Below are positions 1 through 9,140 of a stretch of 64,000 nucleotides of DNA, in pieces (the stretch's first letter is position 1; every line of letters starts with the position of its first letter). The notes beneath the pieces are model-generated. The model worked only from the letters and a program-made list of their open reading frames with translations, did no database searches and had not been told where the DNA came from. The position numbers were made by a program, and so were the translations under genes. Origin of the DNA: Leeuwenhoekiella aestuarii. GTDB lineage: Bacteria; Bacteroidota; Bacteroidia; Flavobacteriales; Flavobacteriaceae. Location: assembly GCF_004104055.1 (NCBI RefSeq), contig NZ_QOVJ01000010.1, positions 24,425 through 88,424 on the forward strand, read 5' to 3'.

Positions 1-224
1 TTATTTAGATCAGGGAAACCGGCAATACAGTCTTTACACCAGGATGCCCAGATATCAATCAGCACAGTTTTGCCTTTATGCATTTCTAAAACAGATTCAA
101 AAGTGACTTCAGAACCGCTAGTATTGATCAAGACATCCTGAAGTGCTTCGGCAGAAAATGATTTTTCCTGAGAAAAACCTACTGAAAAACAAAGTATTGT
201 TAATAATGTAAGTATGATTTTCAT
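1..224 (-). CDS. TlpA-like thioredoxin-fold protein (N-terminal part only)
   Basis: Reading leftward from an ATG at 224, 74 codons are open to the window edge, so the C-terminus is missing. Residues 1-19 form a signal peptide ending in a Phe-Ser-Gln cleavage region. A thioredoxin-like strand (VLIDIWASWCKDC) follows, with the redox pair Cys63-Cys66 in a WCKDC motif. This is typical of Bacteroidota TlpA/ResA-like envelope oxidoreductases, which reduce or exchange disulfides in the periplasm. It follows the ABC permease on the same strand after a gap of about 55 bases and may share its transcript. The exact substrate cannot be told from the fragment. Confidence 0.85.
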   Translation of the reverse strand, partial: MKIILTLLTILCFSVGFSQEKSFSAEALQDVLINTSGSEVTFESVLEMHKGKTVLIDIWASWCKDCIAGFPDLN

Positions 225-279
225 AAAAGCGAATAAGATATAAAATTAGGATTAGTCAGCCTATTCTACAACAATATGG

Positions 280-1353
280 CTATCTAATGCGCACTTTAGG
301 GTCCAGAAGACCATAAATTATATCAACGAGAATATTTATAAGAATAAACATCGTTGCGATGACGAGCACAGCACCCATAATTATGGGTAAGTCAAGCGTA
401 TTTAAGGCATCAACGATCTCTTTACCAAGGCCGTTCCATCCAAAAATATACTCCACAAAAACAGCACCGGCAAGCATAGAAGCAAACCAGCCCGAAACTG
501 CTGTTACCACAGGGTTTAAAGCATTTTTTAATGCATGTCGCCACACGATCTGATGCTGATTGAGTCCTTTTGCCTGAGCAGTACGGATGTATTCCTGATT
601 GTATACTTCTAAAAGTGAATTACGCATCAATTGAATTACAACCGCTAAAGGGCGTATTCCTAAAACCAGAGCAGGTAAGACAATATTTTTCCACTGAATG
701 GTTATGGCTTCACCGAAATCATCCATCTCATAAAGGCTTCCCGTCATATTGAGATTTGTGTATTCGTGTAGTATATAACCAAAAAACCAGGCAAATAAAA
801 TAGCACTGAAAAAACTGGGAACACTCATTCCAAAGGTACTCACAACCTGAATCAATTTATCAAGCCAAGTGTCTCTGGCATTTGCCGAAATGACTCCTAG
901 AAATATACCCAAAAGAATAGCAAGTGTTATTGCACTCACTGCAAGAACTATGGTGTTGGGTAAGGTTTCAGAAATGACTGCTACAACCGTTTTTCCTGTT
1001 TTTTGAAAAGACTCTCGTAGGTACGGTTTTTTTATAACCAGTGTATGATTTTCAATTGAAAATATTCTCGTGTAATTATATTTTCCGGAAGTTAAACTCG
1101 TATAATTACCTCCATTTTTGTTGTGAATAGAAATGGGAGATAAATCATTAATGTAATACGCGTATTGGGTAAGCACAGGTTGATCAAAACCGTATTTATG
1201 TTTTATTATCGCTAATTGCTCAGGGTCTTCATTTTGGTCCAGCATCATGCGTGCAGGATCTCCTGGAAGAACTGTAAATAATAAAAACACAACTGTTACT
1301 ACCCCAAAAAGGGTAAGTAAAGCGTAGAACAATTTATTTAAGATATATTGAAT
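280..1353 (-). CDS. ABC transporter permease, DppB/OppB type
   Basis: Inner-membrane permease of the binding-protein-dependent peptide/nickel family. The N-terminus (FGVVTVVFLLFTVLPGDPAR) is the family hallmark, and the EAA loop EYIRTAQAKGLNQHQIVWRH that contacts the ATPase lies in the C-terminal half. About six membrane segments are visible, with a polar insertion between the first and second. No ATG lies at the proper N-terminus. The first near-cognate codon is TTG at 1332, but the conserved family start (IQYILNKLFYALLTLFG) extends to an ATT at 1353 or a CTG at 1356, overlapping the stop codon of the upstream DoxX gene. The start given here is therefore an inference. No partner permease or ATPase is in view. 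Confidence 0.85.
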   Translation of the reverse strand: MQYILNKLFYALLTLFGVVTVVFLLFTVLPGDPARMMLDQNEDPEQLAIIKHKYGFDQPVLTQYAYYINDLSPISIHNKNGGNYTSLTSGKYNYTRIFSIENHTLVIKKPYLRESFQKTGKTVVAVISETLPNTIVLAVSAITLAILLGIFLGVISANARDTWLDKLIQVVSTFGMSVPSFFSAILFAWFFGYILHEYTNLNMTGSLYEMDDFGEAITIQWKNIVLPALVLGIRPLAVVIQLMRNSLLEVYNQEYIRTAQAKGLNQHQIVWRHALKNALNPVVTAVSGWFASMLAGAVFVEYIFGWNGLGKEIVDALNTLDLPIIMGAVLVIATMFILINILVDIIYGLLDPKVRIR

Positions 1354-3095
1354 CAGAGTCTTTTGATTTCAGAGATTTTAAGGGCTTTAAATTTAGCATC
1401 TTTGCCCATCAGGTCGGCTACATATTCTTCAATAGTGCGTTTAAACCCTGCTTCTTTTCTACGTTGATTTACCGTTTCTGGGTCTTTAATTGGCCAGATG
1501 AAAAAGCCGTTTTCAGCAGTGATCTGAGCCTGGCTCCCATAGAGTTGCTCTTTATCTTGCATCATTAAAAATTTATCTTCTAAAACCGCTACCTTAGTTA
1601 TAGGTATTTCGCCTTGAGCTGCAGCTTTTTTAAATAAATCTATATACTGATCTATTTGTATGGGATTGTGTTCAATAACTTCTAGCGCAATAAGATTTGT
1701 AGGTTCACCCACTAATGATTTACCGGGATAGCCGTGATTGTCAAGAATAGCTTTTACGACTTTAAGGTTACTGGTGTCAAGCATGCGTTGCTTTTTCCAT
1801 AGATCACCTGTGTAATCTTCTTTAGGAATACCCATTTCTTCTGCCAGTGCAATGCGTTTTGCTTCATCTGTTTCTTGTAACAAAGGTCTATACAATTGAT
1901 CATAACGTGCAATACTGTCTAAGCGTTGTTTCAATTCTAGATTAAGAGCTGGTTTGGCAGAGGGCAAGACTTCAAGATCAATTTCATCAACATCATTCCA
2001 ATGTTTTTTCTGAATGATCGTGCCTTTGTTGAGTTTTAAAATTCCCGGATTACTGCGTACAATAGTTTTAAGTGTTGTAGCATCAGTGAAATAAAAATCA
2101 AAATTGATATTCTGTTTGTTTTGTAGATCACGCACAGCTTCATCGCCAGATGCGGTAAGACCAATTACTGTATACCCTTTTTTTAATGCTTCATCTGTAA
2201 GATCTTTAACTGCCGGCCAGCCATTCCATTCGGTTTTGCTTAGATCATACGCAATGATTATAATGAGATTAGGCGTATTGAGAAAATCTTCAGTATAACT
2301 CTCGCCGTCTTTTTCTATAGTGAAATCGTGAATAGGGGGTACGTAACCTTCGGAAACAACTTCTGTATTTACTTCTAAAAATTCGCCTTCACTTGATGGG
2401 TATTCTCCCTGGGTTGTAATTATTTTTTCTTCTCCATTAATATTGAATTTCCAATGGTAATCAAAAACAGCTTCAGGAGACCCCTCAGGTATGGTCATGC
2501 CTTCACTGATATTTACACCCACTTTATAAGCTCTGAAATCAATTGCCGGTAGATGCATCAATACATAATAAGCAAAACCTAAACAGCCTATAAAAGTCAT
2601 GAAAATTAAGATCGAACGCGTAAAATTTGTGAAAAAAGGCTTGATCTGTTTCAGATTGAAAAACAAAAAGAGAATCATAACTAGCAGGATGACGTCTTTT
2701 GTGAACGACTGCCAAGACGTAAGCGGTAACGCATCACCAAAACAACCACAATCTGTCACTTTGTTGAAGTATGCTGAATAGAATGTAAGAAAGGTGAAGA
2801 AAATAATCATAAGGAGCAATAGCCACATTGTTAGTTTTTTGTAGTAGCCTATTATTAAAGCGATACCTAAAACAAGTTCTACAATGACTAAGATAATAGC
2901 GAGTCCTAAAGCAAATGGACTCATAAACTCGATATTTAAAACATCAGGAGCAAAATATTCCTGCAGCTTGAATGAAAACCCTACCGGATCATTGAGTTTT
3001 ACAAACCCTGAAATGATAAACAGGACTCCAACAAAAATGCGTATGAAACTTACTAGTTTTTTCAAATTAAGAGGTTTTAGTTGTAGCTTCTTCAA
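1353..3095 (-). CDS. BT_3928/DoxX-type membrane protein fused to a peroxiredoxin-like and a DUF6624-like domain
   Basis: The first 180 residues carry four or five membrane segments and a CGCFGD motif (residues 116-121), as in the MauE/DoxX-related BT_3928 family. Residues about 205-370 look like a degenerate thioredoxin/peroxiredoxin fold without an obvious CxxC. Residues about 375-560 resemble DUF6624 (the GYPGKSLVGE stretch is characteristic). The usual family protein ends near residue 370, so the tail is an added domain. Both possible starts are TTG: 3095 overlaps the DUF1599 gene by 29 bases, while 3065 begins two bases after its stop and gives a more usual N-terminus (MKKLVSFIRIFVG). A role in envelope redox or quinone-linked chemistry is a family-based guess. 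Confidence 0.8.
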   Translation of the reverse strand: MKKLQLKPLNLKKLVSFIRIFVGVLFIISGFVKLNDPVGFSFKLQEYFAPDVLNIEFMSPFALGLAIILVIVELVLGIALIIGYYKKLTMWLLLLMIIFFTFLTFYSAYFNKVTDCGCFGDALPLTSWQSFTKDVILLVMILFLFFNLKQIKPFFTNFTRSILIFMTFIGCLGFAYYVLMHLPAIDFRAYKVGVNISEGMTIPEGSPEAVFDYHWKFNINGEEKIITTQGEYPSSEGEFLEVNTEVVSEGYVPPIHDFTIEKDGESYTEDFLNTPNLIIIIAYDLSKTEWNGWPAVKDLTDEALKKGYTVIGLTASGDEAVRDLQNKQNINFDFYFTDATTLKTIVRSNPGILKLNKGTIIQKKHWNDVDEIDLEVLPSAKPALNLELKQRLDSIARYDQLYRPLLQETDEAKRIALAEEMGIPKEDYTGDLWKKQRMLDTSNLKVVKAILDNHGYPGKSLVGEPTNLIALEVIEHNPIQIDQYIDLFKKAAAQGEIPITKVAVLEDKFLMMQDKEQLYGSQAQITAENGFFIWPIKDPETVNQRRKEAGFKRTIEEYVADLMGKDAKFKALKISEIKRL

Positions 3096-3621
3096 TTAAT
3101 ATCATCGCAAAAACAGCATAATTAATCATATCCTGGTAGTTTGCACCTATACCTTCAGAAACTAAGGTTTTACCTTTATTGTTTTCTATTTGCTTTACGC
3201 GTAAGAGTTTTTGCAAAATCAGGTCTGTAAGTGAGCTGATGCGCATATCGCGCCAGGCTTCACCATAATCATGATTCTTGTTTTGCATCAATTCTTTAGT
3301 GATTTGAACTTGCTCGTCATAAGCAATAAGTGATCGTTCCAAATTAAAATCAGGTTGCTCTACAACACCTTCTTTAAGTTGTATAAGAGCCATTATCGAA
3401 TAATTGATAATCCCTACAAATTCTGAAGCTTCGTCCTCATCAACTTTATGAACAGCGTTTTGCTGCAATCCGCGTATGCGCTGTGCTTTTATAAAAATTT
3501 GATCGGTAAGTGACGGGAGTCTTAGAATACGCCAGGCACTACCGTAATCACTCATTTTTTTTGAAAATAAATCGCGGCAGATCTTAATTACCGCATCGTA
3601 TTGTTCTGAAGTTTGCTCCAT
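3067..3621 (-). CDS. DUF1599 domain protein
   Basis: A 184-residue soluble protein with two similar halves: KKMSDYGSAWRILRLPSLTDQ near residue 21 and NKNHDYGEAWRDMRISSLTDL near residue 114. This internal duplication is the signature of DUF1599, a Bacteroidota family related to nucleotide-modifying or all-alpha pyrophosphohydrolase folds, with no firmly known function. The downstream DoxX-type gene starts at or inside its 3' end, so the two are translationally linked. It is divergent from folP, a neighbourhood I recall as common in Flavobacteriia. Confidence 0.85.
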   Translation of the reverse strand: MEQTSEQYDAVIKICRDLFSKKMSDYGSAWRILRLPSLTDQIFIKAQRIRGLQQNAVHKVDEDEASEFVGIINYSIMALIQLKEGVVEQPDFNLERSLIAYDEQVQITKELMQNKNHDYGEAWRDMRISSLTDLILQKLLRVKQIENNKGKTLVSEGIGANYQDMINYAVFAMILIEEATTKTS

Positions 3622-3748
3622 TAAAAATATATAAAGCCGCTTAGCCTGAATTTTAAAAACTCAAAGCACATTTATTAACGGCTGAGGTCAACGATTTTCT
3701 GTAAATTTCGCCTAAAATAAGCAATCTAGAAAAACATCGCTCTATTTC

Positions 3749-4582
3749 ATGAGAAGCATTAACTGTAAAGGCAAACTAATTTACTTGGACACACCAAATG
3801 TGATGGGGGTTCTAAACATCACTCCAGATTCTTTCTACGACGGCGGAAGCTATAAAGATGAGCAAGATATTTTAAGACAAGCTGAGAAAATGCTTAATGA
3901 TGGAGCAACATTTATTGATGTTGGGGCATACAGTTCTAGACCCGGAGCTACAGATGTTTCTGTTGATGAAGAATGTATGAGGTTGATTCCCGTAGTAAAG
4001 CTTTTAGTTAAAAATTTTCCAGATATACTTTTATCTATAGATACATTTAGAGCCAAAGTCGCACGGGAAGCTGTGTTAGTAGGTGCCTCACTCATTAATG
4101 ATATTTCGGCAGGTTTGATAGATGATCAAATGTTGCAAACGGTTTCAGAATTAAAGGTTCCTTATATATTAATGCATATGCGGGGAACACCACAAACTAT
4201 GAAAGCGCTTACTCAATATGAGGATCTTGTTAAAGAAGTGATTTCTTATCTAAGTGAACGTGTAGCTGCGGCAAGAGTATTAGGTATTAACGATGTTATT
4301 ATTGATCCCGGATTTGGGTTTGCAAAAACAGTATCTCAAAATTTTAAATTGCTTAATGCTACAGATCAATTACAAATTCTCGATTTACCATTGCTGATAG
4401 GTCTTTCTAGAAAATCTATGATTACAAAAACACTTGATGTTGATGCGCAATCAGCTTTAAACGGAACAACCGTTTTAAATACGATTGCATTAGAAAAGGG
4501 AGCGTCTATTTTGCGTGTTCACGATGTTAAAGAAGCTGTCGAAGCTGTAAAACTTTATCAGACGCTTATAGCTTCTGCTTAG
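3749..4582 (+). CDS. folP: Dihydropteroate synthase
   Basis: Cytoplasmic enzyme that joins p-aminobenzoate to 6-hydroxymethyl-dihydropterin diphosphate in folate synthesis, and the target of sulfonamides. The TIM-barrel signatures are clear: GVLNITPDSFYDGG near residue 20, DVGAYSSRPGA near residue 57, SIDTFRA near residue 96, DPGFGFAKT, and a C-terminal LRVHDV. The 277-residue length is normal. The ATG at 3749 is preceded by an AT-rich, SD-less leader usual for this phylum. The gene is divergent from DUF1599 and is followed 54 bases later by the antiporter gene. Confidence 0.96.
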   Translation: MRSINCKGKLIYLDTPNVMGVLNITPDSFYDGGSYKDEQDILRQAEKMLNDGATFIDVGAYSSRPGATDVSVDEECMRLIPVVKLLVKNFPDILLSIDTFRAKVAREAVLVGASLINDISAGLIDDQMLQTVSELKVPYILMHMRGTPQTMKALTQYEDLVKEVISYLSERVAAARVLGINDVIIDPGFGFAKTVSQNFKLLNATDQLQILDLPLLIGLSRKSMITKTLDVDAQSALNGTTVLNTIALEKGASILRVHDVKEAVEAVKLYQTLIASA

Positions 4583-4636
4583 TTTCGTATCAGTTAGATT
4601 GGGTTGCTTATCTTCGCAGCCATAAAGAATGATTTT

Positions 4637-5575
4637 ATGAGTATAATTTTTGTGATGCTTGGCTTATTGCTACTTGTAATAGGTGGTGAGTTTTTAGTTC
4701 GGGCATCGGTAGGGTTGTCTTTTAAGCTTAACCTTTCTAAAATGGTTATTGGCCTTACGGTAGTTTCGTTTGCTACATCAGCGCCAGAACTTTTAGTTAG
4801 TTTACAGGCAGCTTTAGACGGTTCACCAGATATTGCTTTAGGAAATGTGATAGGTAGTAATATTGCTAATATTGCTTTAGTCTTAGGGATCACCGCAATT
4901 ATTTCAACACTAGGTATTGATCGAGATTTTTTTAGATTCAATTGGCCGGTGATGGTTTTATTTTCATTGGGATTATATCTAGCTCTTGTAAATGATGGAA
5001 TGATCTCGAAGCTTGAGGGTTTTCTTTTGTTTTCCTCATTAATAGCTTATTTGGTTCTTTTAATCCGCAGAGCGAAAAAAGCAAGAACAGTGGATGATGA
5101 GGTTGACCCCGGACTATCTGGAGCTTCTTATTTTAAAATTGTCATTTGGCTGATAATTGGCGGGGTATCACTTTATTTTGGTTCCGAGTGGTTAGTTAGA
5201 GGAGCAAAAGAGTTAGCACATATGATGGGAGTGAGTGATTATGCAATATCGGTTACGGTTATAGCTATAGGAACTAGCGTACCTGAACTTGCGGCTTCGG
5301 TTATTGCAGCACTTAAAAAGGAAAAAGCACTTTCGCTAGGAAATTTAATAGGCTCTAATATTTTTAATATTGCTTCAGTTTTAGGTCTTACGGCAATTAT
5401 AAAACCCATACAGGTTATTGATGGTAGTATTTTAAACAATATGTTTTGGCTTTTAGGCTTCGCAGTTGTATTACTTCCGCTAGGCTTTCTTCCTTTAAAA
5501 TTAGAATTGAACCGCTGGAAGGGTTTTGTGCTTTTTGCAGCGTATTGCATTTTTATAGGCTTAGCTTTTAGTTGA
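4637..5575 (+). CDS. Calcium/sodium antiporter (CaCA family)
   Basis: A 312-residue inner-membrane cation exchanger with about ten hydrophobic segments in two inverted repeats. Each repeat carries the ion-binding alpha motif: TSAPELLVSLQAA with LGNVIGSNIANIALVLG in the first half, and TSVPELAASVIAA with LGNLIGSNIFNIASVLG in the second. This matches the YrbG-like branch, which exchanges Ca2+ or K+ for Na+. The ATG at 4637 gives the canonical start (MSIIFVMLG); an in-frame TTG at 4604 would add a non-conserved leader. A strong terminator lies just downstream. Confidence 0.92.
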   Translation: MSIIFVMLGLLLLVIGGEFLVRASVGLSFKLNLSKMVIGLTVVSFATSAPELLVSLQAALDGSPDIALGNVIGSNIANIALVLGITAIISTLGIDRDFFRFNWPVMVLFSLGLYLALVNDGMISKLEGFLLFSSLIAYLVLLIRRAKKARTVDDEVDPGLSGASYFKIVIWLIIGGVSLYFGSEWLVRGAKELAHMMGVSDYAISVTVIAIGTSVPELAASVIAALKKEKALSLGNLIGSNIFNIASVLGLTAIIKPIQVIDGSILNNMFWLLGFAVVLLPLGFLPLKLELNRWKGFVLFAAYCIFIGLAFS

Positions 5576-5597
5576 GATTTGAGAACATTATAAAAAG

Positions 5598-5625
5598 ATA
5601 AAAGCCCGCAATCGCGGGCTTTTAT
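5598..5625. terminator. Bidirectional intrinsic terminator
   Basis: A perfect 12-bp stem (ATAAAAGCCCGC at 5598-5609 with its complement at 5614-5625) around a four-base loop AATC. The stem has A-rich and T-rich ends, so it can end both the antiporter gene on the plus strand and glnII on the minus strand. Confidence 0.9.
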
Positions 5626-5651
5626 AATTTATGCTAGAGAAAACTGAAAAC

Positions 5652-6668
5652 TTATATTTTCTTTTCAGCTTCTAATACCGTTTTAACGATACGACCCGCT
5701 ACTTTGTACGGGTCAGCATTAGATGCAGGACGACGATCTTCTAACCATCCTTTATACCCTTTTTCTACTGTGATAATAGGAATACGTATAGATGCTCCAC
5801 GGTCAGAAATTCCGTAAGAGAAATCGTGAATAGAAGCAGTCTCATGCTTACCAGTTAAACGCTGGTCGTTAAACTCACCGTAAACTTCAATGTGTTCTTT
5901 AGTTACAGGACGGAAAGCTTCACAGATAGTATCATAAACTTCTTTAGAACCCGCAGTTCTTAAAGTAGTGTTTGAGAAGTTAGCGTGCATACCAGAACCA
6001 TTCCAGTCACCTTTAATTGGTTTTGGGTGGTATTCTATATAGTACCCATAATCTTCAGTAAGACGTTGTAATAAATAACGTGCTACCCATATCTCATCAC
6101 CAGCTTTTTTAGCTCCTTTTGCAAAAAGTTGAAATTCCCATTGTCCACTAGCAACCTCTTGGTTGATACCTTCAAAGTTAAGACCAGCATCAATACAAAG
6201 ATCTGCGTGCTCTTCAACAAATGCTCTACCGTGTGTATTTTTACCACCTACAGAACAGTAGTACATACCTTGAGGACCAGGATAACCACCTACAGGGAAA
6301 CCTAATGGAAGTTGAGTTTCCTTGTCCATAATAAAATATTCCTGCTCAAAACCGAACCAGAAATCATCATCTTGATCAGCAATTGTAGCTCTTGCATTAG
6401 ATTCGTGTGGAGTACCATCAGCATTAAGAACTTCAGTCATTACCAAGTAACCATCTCTACGAGCTGGATCTGGGTATATTGCAACGGGCTTCAGCAGACA
6501 ATCAGAAGAGCCTCCTTCGGCTTGTTTAGTTGAAGAACCATCAAATGACCATACCGGGCAGTCTTCTAACTTTCCGCTAAAATCATCTTCTACTTTGGTT
6601 TTACTTCTAAGATTGGCAGTTGGTGTATAACCATCTAACCAGAGATACTCTAATTTTGATTTGCCCAT
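5652..6668 (-). CDS. glnII: Glutamine synthetase, type II-like (short)
   Basis: ATP-dependent formation of glutamine from glutamate and ammonium. At 338 residues it is the short eukaryote-like GSII form rather than the usual 470-residue bacterial GSI. Landmarks are YLWLDGY near the start, the SFDGSSTKQAEG beta-grasp region, the metal-binding FGFEQEYF near residue 106, GQWEFQ, the ammonia/ATP-site KGDWNGSGMHANFS, and SIRIP near the C-terminus. No adenylylation site of the GSI type is present. It is divergently transcribed from a GSIII gene across about 200 bases, a pairing that suggests joint nitrogen control. Confidence 0.93.
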   Translation of the reverse strand: MGKSKLEYLWLDGYTPTANLRSKTKVEDDFSGKLEDCPVWSFDGSSTKQAEGGSSDCLLKPVAIYPDPARRDGYLVMTEVLNADGTPHESNARATIADQDDDFWFGFEQEYFIMDKETQLPLGFPVGGYPGPQGMYYCSVGGKNTHGRAFVEEHADLCIDAGLNFEGINQEVASGQWEFQLFAKGAKKAGDEIWVARYLLQRLTEDYGYYIEYHPKPIKGDWNGSGMHANFSNTTLRTAGSKEVYDTICEAFRPVTKEHIEVYGEFNDQRLTGKHETASIHDFSYGISDRGASIRIPIITVEKGYKGWLEDRRPASNADPYKVAGRIVKTVLEAEKKI

Positions 6669-6870
6669 AATAAATTGATTTAAATTTTTTTTTGAATTAA
6701 ACTAATAACAAATATAACATTTCTTTAATATCTGATAATTGTTTTAGTGGGGGGTGTAAGGGTTTATTAACGGAATAAATTTAATAAGACCCTTAAAAAA
6801 TAGGGGTGTATTACGAAATCATATATTTTTACACCTCTGAATTCTGAATTTCATAAAAATCAACTAAAAT
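6669..6870. promoter_or_regulatory. Divergent promoter region between the two glutamine synthetase genes
   Basis: A 202-base AT-rich spacer that must hold both promoters. A TATATTTT sequence at 6822-6829 is a passable -7 element for the plus-strand gene, but no matching TTTG at the right distance was found. No convincing palindrome was seen, so nitrogen regulation remains inferred from gene content only. Confidence 0.4.
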
Positions 6871-9054
6871 ATGAGCACATTGCGATTTTTTGCCTTAAAG
6901 GAAAGCCTTAGCCGTTTACCCATAACTATATCTGAAAATAAAAAAAGGTCAGAGCTTTTTGGTAAGCATGTTTTTGGAAAAGAAGCTATGAGACAAGTCT
7001 TGTCTCACGAGGCTTTTCAGGCAGTTGAAGCAGCTATTAATACAGGAGCTAAAATAGATCGTTTGATGGCAGATAGTATTGCTGCCGGAATGAAACAATG
7101 GGCATTAGAATTAGGAGCAACACATTATACGCATTGGTTTCAGCCATTAACAGGAGCAACTGCAGAAAAGCATGATGCTTTTTTTGAACAAACTCCAGAG
7201 GGAAACGCAATTGAAAAATTTGAAGGTGCAAAACTCGTTCAGCAAGAGCCCGATGCCTCTTCTTTTCCGCACGGCGGAATTAGAAATACCTTTGAAGCAA
7301 GAGGTTATACCGCCTGGGATCCTACTTCGCCTGCTTTTATTTTAGATACTACGTTATGCATTCCCACTGTATTTGTTTCCTATACTGGTGAAGCTTTAGA
7401 TAATAAAACCCCGCTTTTACGTGCTTTAGCAGCAATAGATCATCATGCGACAGAAGTGGCTAAATACTTTAATAAAAGTGTAAGCAAGGTAACGGCTACA
7501 TTAGGCTGGGAGCAAGAATATTTTTTAATAGATTCAGCACTTGCAGCTTCACGCCCTGATATTATGCAAACAGGAAGGGCGTTATTAGGTCACGCGCCCG
7601 CAAAAGGGCAACAGCTAGACGATCATTATTTTGGGTCAATACCAGCCCGAGCTTTGAATTTTATGAAAGATTTGGAGCAACAATGCATGTTTTTAGGTAT
7701 TCCTGTAAAAACGAGGCACAATGAGGTTGCTCCTAACCAGTTTGAATTGGCTCCTATTTTTGAGGAAGCTAATCTTGCAGTAGACCATAATTCACTCATT
7801 ATGGATTTGATGGATCGAATTGCAGAGCGACATAATCTTAAAGTTCTTTTTCATGAAAAACCATTTGCCGGAGTTAACGGTAGTGGTAAACATAATAATT
7901 GGTCTTTAGCGACAGATACGGGAGTTAATTTGTTGAGTCCGGGTACGACACCTATGAAGAACTTACAGTTTCTTACCTTTTTTGTGAATACTATAAAAGC
8001 AGTACAGGATAATGAAGAATTGATTAGAGCTTCAGTGGCATCAGCGTCTAACGATCACAGATTGGGAGCGCATGAAGCACCGCCGGCAATTATGTCTGTT
8101 TTTATAGGTAAACAACTTACAGCTGTTTTAGACGAGTTAGAAAAAGTTACAGACGGTAAACTGTCGCCCCAGGAAAAAACGGATTTAAAACTCAACGTGG
8201 TAGGTAAAATTCCTGAAATACTTTTAGATAATACAGACCGAAACCGAACTTCACCTTTTGCATTTACCGGTAACAAATTTGAATTTCGTGCTGTAGGTTC
8301 GACAACAAATTGTGCTAAACCAATGGTAGTATTAAATACCATTGTAGCTAAGCAGCTTAAAGACTTTAAGAATGAAGTAGATAAGCTGATTGATAAGAAA
8401 AAAATGAAGAAAGATGATGCGATCTTCAATATTCTTAGAGAGTATATAAAAGCATCTAAGAAAATTCGTTTTGAGGGAGATGGGTATAGTGAGGCCTGGG
8501 AGCAAGAAGCTTTAAAACGAAAGTTAAGCAACCACAGCAGTACTCCTGAAGCTTTAGCCATTCAATTAGATAAGCGTTCTGTTTCAGTTTTTGAAGAAAT
8601 GGCTGTGATGAATAGCGTAGAACTTAAAGCCCGTCATGAAATTGAGCTAGAAGAATATATAAAGCGCATTCAAATTGAAAGTAGGGTTTTAGGAAATATT
8701 GCTAAAAACCATATAATTCCTACAGCTATACGGTATCAAAATTTATTGATCAAAAATGTAGAAGGTCTTAAGAATATTTTTGCTAATGACTATGAAAACC
8801 TTGCACAAGAGCAAATAGCCCTTATAACTCAAATATCTAAATATATAGGTGATATCAACCGTGATATTAATGCTATGGTTGAGTCTAGAAAGTCTGCAAA
8901 TAAGTTAAATATAAAAGAGCGAGCTATAGATTACAATAAAAATGTGCTTCCGTTTTTTGATACTATACGTTATGCTTCTGATAAGTTAGAGTTATTAGTT
9001 GAAGATAAACTTTGGCCCTTAGCAAAAAATAGAGAATTACTCAATTTAAATTAA
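6871..9054 (+). CDS. glnN: Glutamine synthetase type III
   Basis: A 727-residue enzyme of the GSIII family, the normal length for the large dodecameric form common in Bacteroidota and cyanobacteria. Conserved stretches include LGATHYTHWFQPLTG near residue 90, FPHGGIR, LGWEQEYFLID near residue 215 (metal ligands), RHNEVAPNQFELAP near residue 280, NGSGKHNNWS near residue 345 and NDHRLGAHEAPPA. Reaction: glutamate + NH4+ + ATP to glutamine. The ATG at 6871 is the only sensible start. A long-loop hairpin follows. It is probably functionally redundant with, or differently regulated from, the neighbouring GSII-like enzyme. Confidence 0.96.
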   Translation: MSTLRFFALKESLSRLPITISENKKRSELFGKHVFGKEAMRQVLSHEAFQAVEAAINTGAKIDRLMADSIAAGMKQWALELGATHYTHWFQPLTGATAEKHDAFFEQTPEGNAIEKFEGAKLVQQEPDASSFPHGGIRNTFEARGYTAWDPTSPAFILDTTLCIPTVFVSYTGEALDNKTPLLRALAAIDHHATEVAKYFNKSVSKVTATLGWEQEYFLIDSALAASRPDIMQTGRALLGHAPAKGQQLDDHYFGSIPARALNFMKDLEQQCMFLGIPVKTRHNEVAPNQFELAPIFEEANLAVDHNSLIMDLMDRIAERHNLKVLFHEKPFAGVNGSGKHNNWSLATDTGVNLLSPGTTPMKNLQFLTFFVNTIKAVQDNEELIRASVASASNDHRLGAHEAPPAIMSVFIGKQLTAVLDELEKVTDGKLSPQEKTDLKLNVVGKIPEILLDNTDRNRTSPFAFTGNKFEFRAVGSTTNCAKPMVVLNTIVAKQLKDFKNEVDKLIDKKKMKKDDAIFNILREYIKASKKIRFEGDGYSEAWEQEALKRKLSNHSSTPEALAIQLDKRSVSVFEEMAVMNSVELKARHEIELEEYIKRIQIESRVLGNIAKNHIIPTAIRYQNLLIKNVEGLKNIFANDYENLAQEQIALITQISKYIGDINRDINAMVESRKSANKLNIKERAIDYNKNVLPFFDTIRYASDKLELLVEDKLWPLAKNRELLNLN

Positions 9055-9066
9055 AAATTAAAATAG

Positions 9067-9140
9067 AAAACACCCTGCTTCTTACATGTTGTGTAGGATT
9101 ATTCTTATAAATGTATTTTTAGAGAATAAAAGGGTGTTTT
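9067..9140 (+). terminator. Possible terminator with a long loop after glnN
   Basis: A ten-base arm AAAACACCCT at 9067-9076 is exactly complementary to AGGGTGTTTT at 9131-9140, which runs into further T residues. The 54-base loop is unusually long for a simple terminator, so a structured 3' end or a small folded RNA is also possible. Confidence 0.45.

Noticed and set aside
8055..8561. A 168-codon minus-strand frame inside glnN
   Set aside because: It lies fully antisense to a well-conserved enzyme and its product is Ser/Leu-rich without motif or start signals.
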